A stretch of DNA of 64,000 nucleotides from Entoloma clypeatum (taxonomy: Eukaryota > Basidiomycota > Agaricomycetes > Agaricales > Entolomataceae): NCBI GenBank assembly GCA_963565915.1, contig OY751492.1, forward strand, positions 1,178,001 to 1,242,000. Reading direction: 5' to 3'. This document shows positions 28,453-39,040 of the stretch, in pieces. The notes under the pieces were generated by a model. It worked only from the letters and a program-made list of their open reading frames with translations, did not search any database and had not been told where the DNA came from. Made by a program: the position numbers and the translations under genes. Each line of letters begins with the position of its first letter. The stretch's first letter is position 1.

Positions 28453-31400
28453 ATGGACACACGTCTACTGTCCCTAGGCGTCTTCCTTAACCATGGTTAC
28501 AAAGTTGATGGAATGCGCGGAGAAATTAATATCTCTAAAGGGCTGAACAAAATACAGTTTTCGCCTCATTTCATCGGACAAACCATTTACTGGTTAGACA
28601 CTGAAATACGCTATGACCAAATCCACGCGATCTCTAGCGAAATCACTGTTGAAACCTGGCATAAACGTCTTGGCCACCCAAATGACCAGGCGCTTAATAA
28701 AATTCCCACTAGTACCAAAGGAGTACCCAGGACGTTAGTACGTGAGAAATCACAGGAAAGCTGCACGGGGTGCCTCAAAGGGAAAATGCCGAATCAATCT
28801 TATCCTAACTCGATGACAAGGGCTGTCAAACCCTTTGATTTGATCCATTCGGATTTGAAGCAGATATCCACGGCATCATACCATAAGTGCAAATATTTCC
28901 TTACCTTTTTGGACAATTTTTCATCCCATGTCTGGGTCGTCTTGCTTAGGAAGAAGTCAGGCGCCATCACGGCGCTGAAACAATTCCTTGCGATGATCCA
29001 GAATCAATTTGCCGCTACCCCTAAAAAATGGCGGGTTGATGGAGGTGGAGAATTTGACGAATACAAGGATGTACTTGCCGATCATGGAATTCTGATCGAT
29101 GTCACGCTCCCATATCAGCACCAGCAGAATGGTAGAGCAGAAAGAATCAATCGAACACTATGGGAAAAATCTCAGGCATTGCGCTTCAATGCATGCTTAC
29201 CGCCCATGTGGTGGGAATTCTGTTTGGAACATGCAGCATTTCTCTACAACAGAACCCCCATGCAGCGTCTTGAATGGAAAACCCCTTACTTCAGGGTGAC
29301 CAATGAGATCCCCGACATGTCTAGTGTCAGAGTATTCGGATGTCAGGCATATGTATATATCCCAAAGGAGAAACGTAGGAACTCCCTGGAATCAAGATCC
29401 CGATTGATGATTTATCTCGGATCGAAACCAGGGGTCAAAGGATACCGCTTCATGGATCCTGAGACCAACACGATTTTCATGGGCGGGAAAGCTATCTTTG
29501 ATGAAAGCAAGTACCCTAGATGCCACATTGACCCGTTGCCAGAAAACCATCCAGAAATGGAAAACCCAGAGCCGGCTGATGAGTTTGAGGATCTCATCCC
29601 TGGCAGCAACGACGACGAAAGTCACAACAAAACACCTCATGACCCACTTCCCATTGAACAGGATCAACCTGAATCAGACAACGAATTGCCTGCCAGTGAG
29701 CCTGATGACGAACCGCGAGTACCCACTCCGCAACCCGAGCAAGTACCAGATCGACCGATCAGGGAACGACGAGTTCGGAAGATGCCAGGAAGCATCTATG
29801 GGGAAGACACTCCAGCGTCTGATCTTGAAAAATTAGATCGAAGACGGAGACTGGGCGGTCAAACGGCATGGATGAATGACCTCCTGATGGAGGCAATATC
29901 AGTCCAAGTTGGCATTGTCGACATGTCCCATAAAGACATATACCCTCTTCCAAATAAAGAAGACTGGTATGCGGCTGAACGTAAAGAGCTAGATATGCTC
30001 AAACGCCGCGGGGTGATCACGGAGTTAGTACCCCTGCCTGAAGGGAGGAAAGCTCTAGGGAACAAATGGGTTTACAATGAAAAGTCCGATGGGCGTCTGA
30101 AAGCACGCCTCGTCGCAAAAGGCTTCTCACAGGTAGAAGGGATCGACTTTGATCAGATCTTCTCACCAGTCGTAAGATATGAAACCGTCCGGTTAATACT
30201 GGCATTGACAGCCCTTGAAGGGTGGTTCATGACACTTTTGGACGTCTCATCAGCCTTCCTCTATGGAACGCTCCATGAGGTCATCTACATGCGACAGCCT
30301 GAGGGCTACGTAGTAAAAGGGAAAGAACACCTCGTGTACCAACTATTCAAAGCTCTATATGGACTTAAGCAGGCCGCATTAGCCTGGTGGAGGGAACTTG
30401 ATTCCTCCATGAAAAAGCTCGGCTTTGTCCGGCTTCACTCCGATGCGGGAGTGTTCATACACAAAAGTACCAACGGGGAAATTGTAATTGCCGTCATCTA
30501 TGTCGACGACTCTGCTTTTCTCGGCACAAACCGGGAATATACGCTAGAAAAGAAGAAGGCCTTCATGACAACATGGGAATGCAGGGACCTAGGTCACCTA
30601 GTGCCCGATGGGGAACCAAAGGAATTTCTCTCAATCCAAATAAGGCAACGTGGGAAGAGGATCTTCATTGATCAAGTACCTTACCTTGAGAAAATTCTGG
30701 CACGCATGGGGATGAGCGAATCTAACGCCACCCATACCCCACTCCCTACGGGCTACAAACCCATGGCGTCCGAAGATGAACCCAATGCGGAACTCCGATC
30801 CAAGTACCAATCCATCATCGGATCACTCCTATATCTGATGATTGGAACGAGGCCTGACATCTGCTTTGCAGTAATCAAAATGTCCCAATTTTCTGCAAAT
30901 CCCACAAAACGCCATTTAGAGGTGGCTAGGGATATTTGCAGATATTTAAAGGCAACAAAAAATTACGCAATAATGTATGATGGGGACTCAGGGAAAGGGA
31001 TCTATGCATTCACAGACTCCGACTGGGCGTCAGATGAAAACACGAGGAGGTCTACCACCGGCTTCTTCATATCACTGGCGTCTGGAGCGATAACATGGGT
31101 ATCATCGGCGCAAAAAACCATCGCCCTCTCTTCTACAGAAGCAGAGTATATGGCGCTATCAGATTGCAGTCGCGCAGCAACATGGCTGAGAAGCATGCTT
31201 GCCGAACTTGGAATGCAGATCGGGTCAGTACCGATCTACGCAGATAACAACGGCTCAGTCTTTATCGCATCCAACCCTGTAACTGAGAAGCGATCCAAGC
31301 ACATTGACGTGCGATTCCACTTCGTCAGAGAAAAAGTCTCCGAAGGAATTATTACGGTCGAATTCATCGAAGGAGTGAATAACCCTGCAGACCTTTTGAC

Positions 31401-31464
31401 TAAGAATCTGGGGAAAATCCTCTTTTCCAAGTTTATCCCGTACTTCGGACTGATAAAGAACTAG
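28453..31464 (+). CDS. Copia-2b pol: integrase, reverse transcriptase, RNase H
   Basis: 1,003 codons, the same domain order and catalytic motifs as Copia-2a (HSDLK, VDGGGEF, NGRAE; VIYVDDSAFLG; FTDSDWASDEN, SSTEAEYMALSD). Differences from 2a are few, such as KYFLTFLDNF for KYFLTFLDDF and YADNNGSV for YGDNNGSV. It is in frame with the upstream ORF across one TGA. Confidence 0.9.
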   Translation: MDTRLLSLGVFLNHGYKVDGMRGEINISKGLNKIQFSPHFIGQTIYWLDTEIRYDQIHAISSEITVETWHKRLGHPNDQALNKIPTSTKGVPRTLVREKSQESCTGCLKGKMPNQSYPNSMTRAVKPFDLIHSDLKQISTASYHKCKYFLTFLDNFSSHVWVVLLRKKSGAITALKQFLAMIQNQFAATPKKWRVDGGGEFDEYKDVLADHGILIDVTLPYQHQQNGRAERINRTLWEKSQALRFNACLPPMWWEFCLEHAAFLYNRTPMQRLEWKTPYFRVTNEIPDMSSVRVFGCQAYVYIPKEKRRNSLESRSRLMIYLGSKPGVKGYRFMDPETNTIFMGGKAIFDESKYPRCHIDPLPENHPEMENPEPADEFEDLIPGSNDDESHNKTPHDPLPIEQDQPESDNELPASEPDDEPRVPTPQPEQVPDRPIRERRVRKMPGSIYGEDTPASDLEKLDRRRRLGGQTAWMNDLLMEAISVQVGIVDMSHKDIYPLPNKEDWYAAERKELDMLKRRGVITELVPLPEGRKALGNKWVYNEKSDGRLKARLVAKGFSQVEGIDFDQIFSPVVRYETVRLILALTALEGWFMTLLDVSSAFLYGTLHEVIYMRQPEGYVVKGKEHLVYQLFKALYGLKQAALAWWRELDSSMKKLGFVRLHSDAGVFIHKSTNGEIVIAVIYVDDSAFLGTNREYTLEKKKAFMTTWECRDLGHLVPDGEPKEFLSIQIRQRGKRIFIDQVPYLEKILARMGMSESNATHTPLPTGYKPMASEDEPNAELRSKYQSIIGSLLYLMIGTRPDICFAVIKMSQFSANPTKRHLEVARDICRYLKATKNYAIMYDGDSGKGIYAFTDSDWASDENTRRSTTGFFISLASGAITWVSSAQKTIALSSTEAEYMALSDCSRAATWLRSMLAELGMQIGSVPIYADNNGSVFIASNPVTEKRSKHIDVRFHFVREKVSEGIITVEFIEGVNNPADLLTKNLGKILFSKFIPYFGLIKN

Positions 31465-31539
31465 GCGAAACAAAAAGTACCTATATATATGTGGGAAAAA
31501 GTAAGATGTATTTAGAAGTATGTACTAAATATGGGGGGG

Positions 31540-31849
31540 TGTTGAAACTTTTCCCATCACGTAGATTAGATTAGATTAGATTACATCACGTGACCTTTAC
31601 ATATCTTCGTTACATACTTGTTTGGTTGGTACAAACAGTAGTACGGTATATAAGACCAGGAAACTGTCAATATCATTAAGTTGTCTCTTGACTCTTAACC
31701 GCCTCCATCGCTCTTACCAGCCTCAACCGCTCTCACCAGCCTCACCCTCTCCAATCTATGTAAGTGGTCAGAACGGTATCGTAGAGTACTTCCACTGTAG
31801 CCGGTTGCTTCAGTACACTTGCGGCTAGCGCCCAGGTGGAACTTCAACA
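31540..31849 (+). repeat. 3' LTR of Copia-2b
   Basis: 310 bp, preceded by the polypurine tract atggggggg (31531-31539). It differs from the 5' LTR at about one position (accgctctc vs accactctc). Confidence 0.95.
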
Positions 31850-32054
31850 AATATTCGGGTGCACATACTAGCATGTTTGTTTATAACAGACTCCCCCAAC
31901 CTGGCACGAGGTCTTATCAGCTTGACAGAGCTTTGCACCACCTGTTCTTCATGCATACATAGATCCTCGGATCGATGTAGTTTACTCTATGTCAAGCAGA
32001 CTATACCCTAGTATACCGCTATATAAATTGATGATTCAAAAAAAAAAAAACCAA
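31850..32054. other. End of LTR fragment L4 and unassigned sequence
   Basis: 31850-31888 completes L4 (to ttataaca). The following gactcccccaacctggcac resembles the sequence after the L4 LTR at 59292 read in reverse. The rest, to a poly-A run near 32038-32050, shows no gene. Confidence 0.5.
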
Positions 32055-33600
32055 CAGCCTTCCTTTGCACCCAAGGGTCCCTTTTTGCGCCCAACAGCCC
32101 TCACTCATGCCCAACAGCCCCCTCAAGTGTCCAACGACCCCAACTCCTGTTCAATGATCCCAACTCCTTACCAATGGCCTCCCTTCACATCCAATGATCC
32201 CCTCAAGCACCCAACAACCCTCTCCAATACCCAACAACCCCAACTTCTGACCAACAGCCTCCCTTTGCACTCAATGGCCACTCTCACATGCAGAACACCC
32301 CCTCCTCATGCTCAACACCCCTCTCTAATGCCCAACAGCCCCTCCTTGCACCCAACTACCCCTCATGCTGCCCAACTACCTCCTCAAGCACCCAACAGCC
32401 CCAACTCATGCCCAACGGTCCCCACTCATGCCCAATGGCCTCTCTTCACACCCAACAACCCCCACTTGCACCCAACAGCCCCCTCTAGCACCCAACGACC
32501 CTGACTCATGACCAATGGCCTCTCTCATGCTGAATGCCCCCTCTCTAGTGTTTTGAAGTCCAGTCTCAAAGACCTAGAACTGGACCAGAACCAGACTGGT
32601 AAAGACTGGTGAGAGACTGGACTGCAGTCTCAAGTTTCAGATGTTTGAGGATTAACCAGTCTCAGGTTCTTCAAATTTTGGAAAAAAAGAAGACTGGTTT
32701 AACACCAGTCTTGATTTGAGACTCAAAAAATATAAGCTGGTCATAGGTTCACACAGGTTCTTATAGGTTCACATAGATTTTGTTAATCAAAGCTTCTATA
32801 AATTGTTTTGAAATGTGTCATAAATGATATTTTGAAACAGTTTTAATGGATTGGAAAATTACCAGTTTAAACCAGTTTGAACCAGTCCTGGTTTACTTTT
32901 TTGAGAAAGGAAAGACTGGTTCACCAGTCTTTGATCAGTCCAGTCCTGGTTTCATTTTTTTGGAGAAACCACTCAACTAGTCTTGGTTCTAGATTCTTAA
33001 TTTTTTGGACAAAAAACCGGACTGGACTGGACTTTCAAGCACTACCCCTCTCATGCTGAATGGCCCCCACTCACATCCAATGGCCTCCTTTTGCCCCCAT
33101 GGTCCCTCGCCTGTCTCTCATGAACAATGGCCTCCCTTATGCCAAAGGGCCCACTCTCATGCCCAATGGCCCCCACTCATGTCCAATGGCCTCCTTTTGC
33201 CTCCAATGGCATCCATTGCCTGTTTCTTGCACCCCAAGATCCCTACTTGCATCCAATGGCCTTCTTTCACCCTCAATGGCGTTCCTGGCCCGTCTCTTAT
33301 GCACAATGGCCTTGAATCATGCCTGCCAGTCCCCACTCATCCCCAATGCCCATCTTACTTGCACCAAATCACCCAATGGCCCCTGGCCTCACTCGTGCCC
33401 AACAGTGTTGACCCACATCCATCAGCATCCATTCATGCCCAATGATCCCGACTTGCGCCCAACGGCCTCCATTCACACCCAACGCCTTTACCCCTGATCA
33501 ATGGCCTCCTTTCACACCCAACAGCCATCTCTCACCCCCAACGGTCCCCTCCTCATGTCCAATGGCTGGCTCTCGCATCCAACACCTGCCTCTCATGCCT
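32055..33600 (-). repeat. Minisatellite array, C-rich on the + strand, interrupted by MITE M3
   Basis: Degenerate units of about 20 bp around caacagccccctcatgccca, the complement of the ccgttgggc unit elsewhere. It spans 32055-32545 and 33045-33600. Long open frames here encode repetitive Pro/Asn/Gln/His strings and are by-products of the repeat. Confidence 0.85.
32546..33044. mobile_element. hAT-type MITE M3 (499 bp)
   Basis: tagtgttttgaagtccagtc ... ctttcaagcacta, TSD cccctctc at 32538-32545 and 33045-33052. Inserted in the minisatellite. Confidence 0.95.
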
Positions 33601-34002
33601 CCATCAAACATTTTTCAACATAAAGTAGTTATTGTAAATAAAAATTGCCCAAATAAAATATATGAATATGTAATTCCTCGAGAGATGTGTTACCACCAGT
33701 TTTAACTGGTTTTATTTTTTTCCAAACCCAAGAGATACCTGTTATGAGTTAAATACTGTGTTTTGGGGTTTATGTCAATAGCTTAGATGACTTGGGGTAC
33801 CCTGTTGCTTTGCATGAAGTTCAATGGTTTGAAGTGGTTTAAACTGGTTTAAACCAGTTAAACCTGGTTAATTTTTTTCCCCAAAGTATTTAACTTAAAT
33901 AAGTGGTATGTCTGATTCTGATTAACTCAAACCAGTCAGTTAACCAAACCACTGGTTTGCTTTGGTCTGGTTAGTGGTTAATTTTTGGACTTTCAAACAC
34001 TA
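33601..34002. repeat. AT-rich spacer and degraded MITE-like sequence
   Basis: 33601-33690 has no feature. From about 33695 the sequence has accagttttaactgg and aaccagttaaacctgg words and ends ggactttcaaacacta at 34002, the right end of the MITE family. The left end was not found. Confidence 0.5.
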
Positions 34003-34103
34003 GATGCCATTGGATGCAAAAGGAGGCCATTGGGCACATGTCATGGCAAGAAAGGGTGTTGCGCACAAAGGACAGGCACTGGGCATGAGTTGACAGTGTT
34101 GGG
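34003..34103 (+). repeat. Minisatellite array fragment, G-rich on the + strand
   Basis: Units such as gccattgggcacatg. The orientation is opposite to 32055-33600, so the two arrays face each other. Confidence 0.6.
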
Positions 34104-34324
34104 GATGCAAGTAGTGATTAAAAGTTCAGTTTGGTCTTGTTTTTGACCCCCAAAAAGGAAGGGCTGAGGACCGCACCGGTCTCAATTTTACATAGTCACC
34201 TTGGAAAACCAGACCAGACCGGTGAGAGACTGGACTAGTTTAAACCAGTCCAGACTCATAATATGTACTGTACTAGGCTACGAGTGTGCTACTAGACGGT
34301 GCATGCACATATTGTCTGAGTCTC

Positions 34325-35975
34325 ACTGTCTGATGCCGTTGGGCACGAGTGGACATGTTGGGTATGAGTGGACGCGTTGGGCGCGAGTGGATGCAACACG
34401 TTGGGCATCATTGGGCGCGAGTGGGTGCGTTGGGCATGAGTGGGCGCCATTGGGCGTGAGTGGACATTGTTGGGCACGAGTGGACACCATTGGGCGCAAG
34501 TGAGACGAGTGGGGGGCTGTTGGGCTCGAAGGCAGGGCGTTAGGCATGAGTTGAGGCCGTTGGGCTTGAAGGGAGGGCGTTGGGCATGAGAGGAGGCCGT
34601 TGGGTGCGAAAAGGGGCCGTTGGGCGCTAGAGGGGGCTGTTGGGCGGCAGAGGGGGCCATTGGGCACGAGTGGAGGCCATTGGGCTCGAAGGGATGGCAT
34701 TGGGCATTAGAGGCTGCCAGTGGGCACAAGAGTGGGCCGTTGGGCACTAGAGGGGCCGTTTGGCACAAGTGTGGGCCATTGGGCATGAGTGGTGGCCATT
34801 GGGCGGAGGTGGGGGAAAAGAAAACTGTGGGAACATTTTGCTGGCAATCGACTTCTGGTTTGAGTTTCGGCAATTGCCAAAAATGCTCAGCAGTCAATGC
34901 CGAGCGATGCAGTGAAAAGGGGCCGTTGGGCATGAGTGTGGGCTGTTGGGCATGAGTGGTGGCCGTTGGGCAGAGGTGGTGGCCAGATGAAGTGGAGGTG
35001 GGGGAAAAGAAAACTGTGGGAACGTTTTGCTGGCAATCGACTTATGGTTCGAGTTTGGGCAATTGCCAAAAATGCTTGGCAGTCAATGCCAAGCGATGCA
35101 CATCATCAAAACTTGTACTCTCGATGCCCAAACCGTGGCACCACCAGTCCCAAAAATTATTCATAACTTATGTAGAGATACTTGAAACCAATAGTAAGTA
35201 TATATACAGTTACATACATTAGCTATGTCTGGTAGAGAGTCTATGTAGCAGAATTGCAGCATGAGTTCCCTTAAACACAAAAAGCAACATTTCTTACTTC
35301 CTCCTTTCCACAACCACATTAGATTACATGTAACATATATATACTATTTAACCATTGCATGTAAATCTATTGAGACCATTCAAACACAATTCAAGGACTT
35401 CATAAGGTGAATATGAGCAGAATAGATCGAAAATTTGACCAAAAAATTTTATTTCAGATTTGGATTCTCCACATTCAGGGGATCTTATAGTACATTTGTT
35501 TTTCAAATTTGGTTGATTTATTAGGGAGATATAACACTTTCACTGAAATCTGCACATTTCATTATTTCTATCATATCTAGACTTCTAAAAGTGTGTCAGA
35601 AGGTGAATACATATCCCATAAGTAGTTCTATCACTTTAAGCTATTATTAGGCTATGAGAAAGGCACTGCGTGCGCCTGTGCGATGCATTTTGCGCATTGT
35701 TTACTATTATTTGTTGCAGAGCACGGCACCTCTATAACTTAAAATCTGTGGCAAAATTTCAGAAAAGCAATACATATTGAGTGAGATATAATCCCCTCCT
35801 ACATAATTGATATAGTAGAAACCCTTATTTGTTTCTGTGTAGACATAATAAGCAGATGTGCGATGTTTTTGGGGATTTGTTTACATGTATTTGACACATT
35901 TGATGCACACTTGATGCATGTCATCCAATGTCGAAACGACGCATCCACCCATTCCTGACCTTGCAATGAGGGGCA
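34325..35975 (+). repeat. Repeat R copy 2: minisatellite plus tail, partly duplicated
   Basis: 34325-34805 is the minisatellite. 34808-34915 is the tail start (aactgtgggaacattttgct). 34918-34975 returns to minisatellite units, and 34976-35975 is the full tail, alignable with 10670-11703. The internal return means a tandem duplication of about 170 bp spanning the junction. Confidence 0.75.
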
Positions 35976-36118
35976 CACATGTTGAAAAGGTTGAAATTGT
36001 GTCTACATGTGATCGGGGCAGGGGGGGGTGCACACACACCTTTTGTCTTTTTTGGCTGGTTGTGCCTATTTTGGAAGTGGCCTATTTGGGAATTGAAAAA
36101 GGAGCAAGAAATTACAAT

Positions 36119-36198
36119 GGTTCTGTGGCTTAGTTGGTTAAGTTGTTAGAATAATAGTATATACTATAGAGGCTGAGAGTTCAAGTCTTACTGATGAC
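36119..36198 (+). tRNA. Degenerate tRNA-like sequence (pseudogene or SINE head)
   Basis: Box A tggcttagttg at 36126-36136 and a box B-like agttcaagtct at 36178-36188 are 52 nt apart, as in tRNA genes. The T-arm pairs at 4 of 5 positions with one wobble. The acceptor stem pairs poorly, the anticodon arm is unclear, and there is no CCA context. I read it as a tRNA-derived relic, perhaps the promoter of a SINE. Confidence 0.3.
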
Positions 36199-36437
36199 AC
36201 AAATTTTGCTTGGTGCTGGGCCCTCGGAGCATTCTGTGAAAAAGACTGGTTTAAACCGGTCCGAACCGGTCTTTGGCCGGTCTTTCAAATCTTAAAATTT
36301 GGAGAGAACCAAGGACTGGTTGTGATCGAAAACCTTAAAACTTGAGACCATGGTCCGGTCTCAATCCAGTTTGTTCGGGTCCGGTTTTGGTCTGGTTTTA
36401 GGTTCTTGAGACTGGACTTAGAAACACTAGATGCAAG

Positions 36438-37240
36438 TTGGCCGTTGAGCATCAGTGGCGGCCATTGGGCATGAGGCGCGGCCATCACATGTGAAGGAAG
36501 GGTGCTGGGCATGAGTCAACGGCATTAAGGATGTGAGACAACTGTTGGTAGGAAATGACATGGATAAACCTGAGGGTATCTTGTGCTATACCCATATCTG
36601 TACCCCTGGCAATCTGTACCCATAGCCAAGAATCATTGAAAACAGTTAAGACTTATAGTCAAAACAATACCAGTTTGTCATTTTGCTCATAACTCACTCA
36701 ATACTTGACCGTTTTCGATGATTTCTGGCTTGTTTTGAAGCTCATGGGTAGGGGAATGTGTACCCGTACCCATACCCATACCCATGACCCATGAGAATTA
36801 CTCATATCTATGCTATTGCCTAGCTATTGGGCAAGTGAGACAGCAGTTGGGCATTAAAGGTGGCCATTGGATGCTAGTAGGGGCAGTTGGGCACCACTTG
36901 TGGCAGTTGGGCACTGAGGGGCTGCTGTTGGGCATGTGAGAGGGCCATTGGACACAAAGTGGGGCCATTGGGCATTAGAGGGGGCCATTGTGTGTCAGTC
37001 GGGCCATTGTGCACGAGGGGCAGTTGGAAAGTGGCTGAGTGGAGTGAAGGTGGGAATAAAAAAAGTGTGGGAATATCTCACTGGCTGTTGACTTATGTAT
37101 GGTTTGACTTTCGCCAATTGCTGAGAGTGCCTGGCATCAATGCCCAGCAATGCATATTGTTAAAACTTGTGCTATCAATGTCCAATCTGTGGCACTGTTC
37201 TATTGAGACCCTTCAAATAAAATTACAGGTATTCTGGAAA
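36438..37240 (+). repeat. Minisatellite fragments and repeat R copy 3 (partial)
   Basis: 36438-36530 and 36838-37020 are minisatellite units. 37020-37240 matches the start of the R tail (gtgtgggaatatctcac, gccaattgctgagagtgc). 36545-36800 contains repeated acccata/gtaccc words (for example 36755-36795), similar to the ends of the hAT-like element at 50824, but no termini could be defined. Confidence 0.6.
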
Positions 37241-37484
37241 ATAATGGCAAAGCTGCTTTTTTTTCCAGTGGGTCAGGTGTTGCTTAATTAGATAGTTTTG
37301 AGCAATCCAACTGAGTTTATGCTTTGCTCACAACTGGCCATATCTGTGCTCTTTGCTCAGTAGTCTCAATGAATTCTGATGCTTCCAGGCCTGCTCCTGA
37401 TGATGAAATGGTCGACATGCTTGATGATGAAGTGCTCGAAGCCTACAACAAGAAAACCGGTGTCACTCATGAGGTTCTTGGGTC
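37241..37484 (+). pseudogene. Unrecognised ORF fragment
   Basis: A short frame beginning MNSDASRPAPDDEMVDMLDD (37369) and running to HEVLG at the MITE border. It looks like the acidic N-terminus of some element protein, but I cannot name it. 37241-37368 shows nothing. Confidence 0.25.
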
Positions 37485-37963
37485 TAGTGTTTTGAAGTCC
37501 AGTCTCAAAGACCTAGAACTGGACTGGAATCAGACTGGTAAAGACTGGTGAAAGACTGGACTGCAGTCTCAACTTTCAGATTTTTGAGGATTGAGCAGTC
37601 TCAGATTCTTCACATTTTGGAAAGAAAAGAAGACTGGTTTAACACCTGTCTTGATTTGAGATTCAAAAAATGTAAACTGGTCATAGGTTCACATAGATTG
37701 TTTCATCAAAGCTTCTATAAAATATTTTGAAATGTATCATAAATGATATTTTGAAACAGTTTTAATGGATTGGAAAATTACCAGTTTAAACCAGTTTGAA
37801 CCAGTCCTGGTTTACTTTTTTGAGAAAGGAAAGACTGGTTCACCAGTCTTTGGCCAGTCCAGTCCTGGTTTCAGTTTCTTGGAGAAACCACTCAACCAGT
37901 ATTGGTTCTTGGTTCTTAATTTTTTGGGCAAAAAACCGGACTGGACTGGACTTTCAAACACTA
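37485..37963. mobile_element. hAT-type MITE M4, flanks do not match
   Basis: tagtgttttgaagtccagtc ... ctttcaaacacta. Left flank cttgggtc and right flank atctgatc are not a duplication, unlike the other measurable copies. The left flank is the unknown ORF, the right flank is Ty3-A integrase. This suggests recombination between two MITEs, or a deletion. Confidence 0.85.
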
Positions 37964-38730
37964 ATCTGATCCTGTGCTTGTTTCAGCGCTGCATTGGCTT
38001 CTTCTCATGCCTGTTTGAGTTTTTTCAAGAAGTTGTTGGCAGCCGGATTGGTATCTTCTAACACAAGTTCTCCCTTCCAAGGATGTAAACCATAGTTGAG
38101 GTAAAATGGGGTGTGCTTCGTCGCCTGATGTTCTTTGTCATTGTACTGGAACTCTGTGATTGTGATCCACTCAGCCCAATCATCCTGTAGATGGTTGACT
38201 AGTGTTCGAAAGTTCAGTCCAGTCCGGTTTTTTGTCCAAAAAATTTAGAACCTAGAACCAAGACTGGTTGAGTGGTTTCTCCAAAAAACTGAAACCAGGA
38301 CTGGGCTGGTCAAAGACTGGTGAACCAGTCTTTTCTTTCTCAAAAAAGGAAACCAGGACTGGTTCAAACTGGTTTAAACTGACTGGTGTTACACCAGTCT
38401 TCTTTCTTTCCAAAATTTGAAGAACCTGAGACTGGTCAATCCTCAAAAATCTGAAACTTGAGACTGCAGTCCAGTCTTTCATCAGTCTTTACCAGTCTGG
38501 TTCTGGTCCACTTCTAGGTCTTTGAGACTGGACTTCATAACACTATGGTTGACAAAGTTCCGTAAGAACACCTCCATTTCCTGATGCAATCACTCAGCCT
38601 GTCCATTGGTCTGTGGGTGGTATGCGGTGGACAGATTCCTCTTGATCCCTAGCATGCAGCAGAGTATCTCCATGAACTTTGTGGCGAACTGTGGTCCCCT
38701 ATCACTGATGATCTTCTTGGGGATCCCATG
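37964..38730 (-). pseudogene. Ty3-A integrase fragment (A4), with MITE M5 inside
   Basis: Outside the MITE, the minus strand matches A2 44440-44840: LHGIPKKIISDRGPQFATKF-like (second catalytic Asp), STAYHPQT (glutamate region with a stop) and KQAREEANAALKQAQDQ. It is bounded by M4 and by 38731. No LTR or other parts are attached. Confidence 0.75.
38200..38545. mobile_element. hAT-type MITE M5, internally deleted (346 bp)
   Basis: tagtgttcgaaagttcagtc ... gacttcataacacta, TSD tggttgac at 38192-38199 and 38546-38553. About 150 bp of the centre, present in M1, M6 and M8, are missing. It sits in the Ty3-A integrase fragment. Confidence 0.95.
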
Positions 38731-39040
38731 AAGCTATCAGCTGATAATTCCATCTTTGTGTTTCACTTAGTTGACAGGTCAATGAAGGAGGTCATGAGTT
38801 GAACTGTCTATGACTAAGTATTACATGAGTGAAAGGATGAAGTACAATGGGGAACAAGCGCAGAGCGCTTTCTGATCCAGGCACAGCGGTGACAGTAGGG
38901 GATCGCGCAAGCTGTGACACCCACAAAGTAGGAGCTGGTGACGTGACGAGTGAGCTCGATACCCAACCTCCTAGGAGCTGGCTGACTTACTTGATTATCA
39001 CAAAGCCCTCGCCCTTCCTCCAGACATCGTGAGTTGAATG
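38731..39040 (-). other. Presumed 3' region of DIRS-1
   Basis: No ORF. It lies just downstream of the tyrosine recombinase and should contain the element's 3' terminal repeat, but I found no match to 1-696. Confidence 0.3.

Larger units (their letters stand above)
26095..31849 (+). mobile_element. Ty1/copia element Copia-2b, full length (5,755 bp)
   Basis: LTRs 26095-26404 and 31540-31849 differ at about one base. TSD aatat at 26090-26094 and 31850-31854. It has the same gene layout and the same in-frame TGA as Copia-2a, in inverted orientation. Its LTRs and the first 130 Gag codons differ clearly from 2a while most of pol is almost identical. Confidence 0.95.
34112..36429. mobile_element. 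Large hAT-type non-autonomous element carrying repeat R
   Basis: Left end tagtgattaaaagttcagtt, right end gactggacttagaaacacta. TSD gatgcaag at 34104-34111 and 36430-36437. The outer 150-200 bp resemble the MITEs. The interior holds repeat R copy 2 and a tRNA-like segment. No transposase. The interior is probably nested insertions or captured sequence. Confidence 0.85.

Noticed and set aside
36755..36795. Repeated acccata units, possible telomere-like repeat
   Set aside because: Degenerate, short, and differs from the fungal telomere repeat ttaggg. It resembles the ends of the hAT-like element at 50824.
38731..39040. Search for DIRS terminal repeats matching 1-696
   Set aside because: No convincing match beyond a few bases, so no terminal repeat was annotated.
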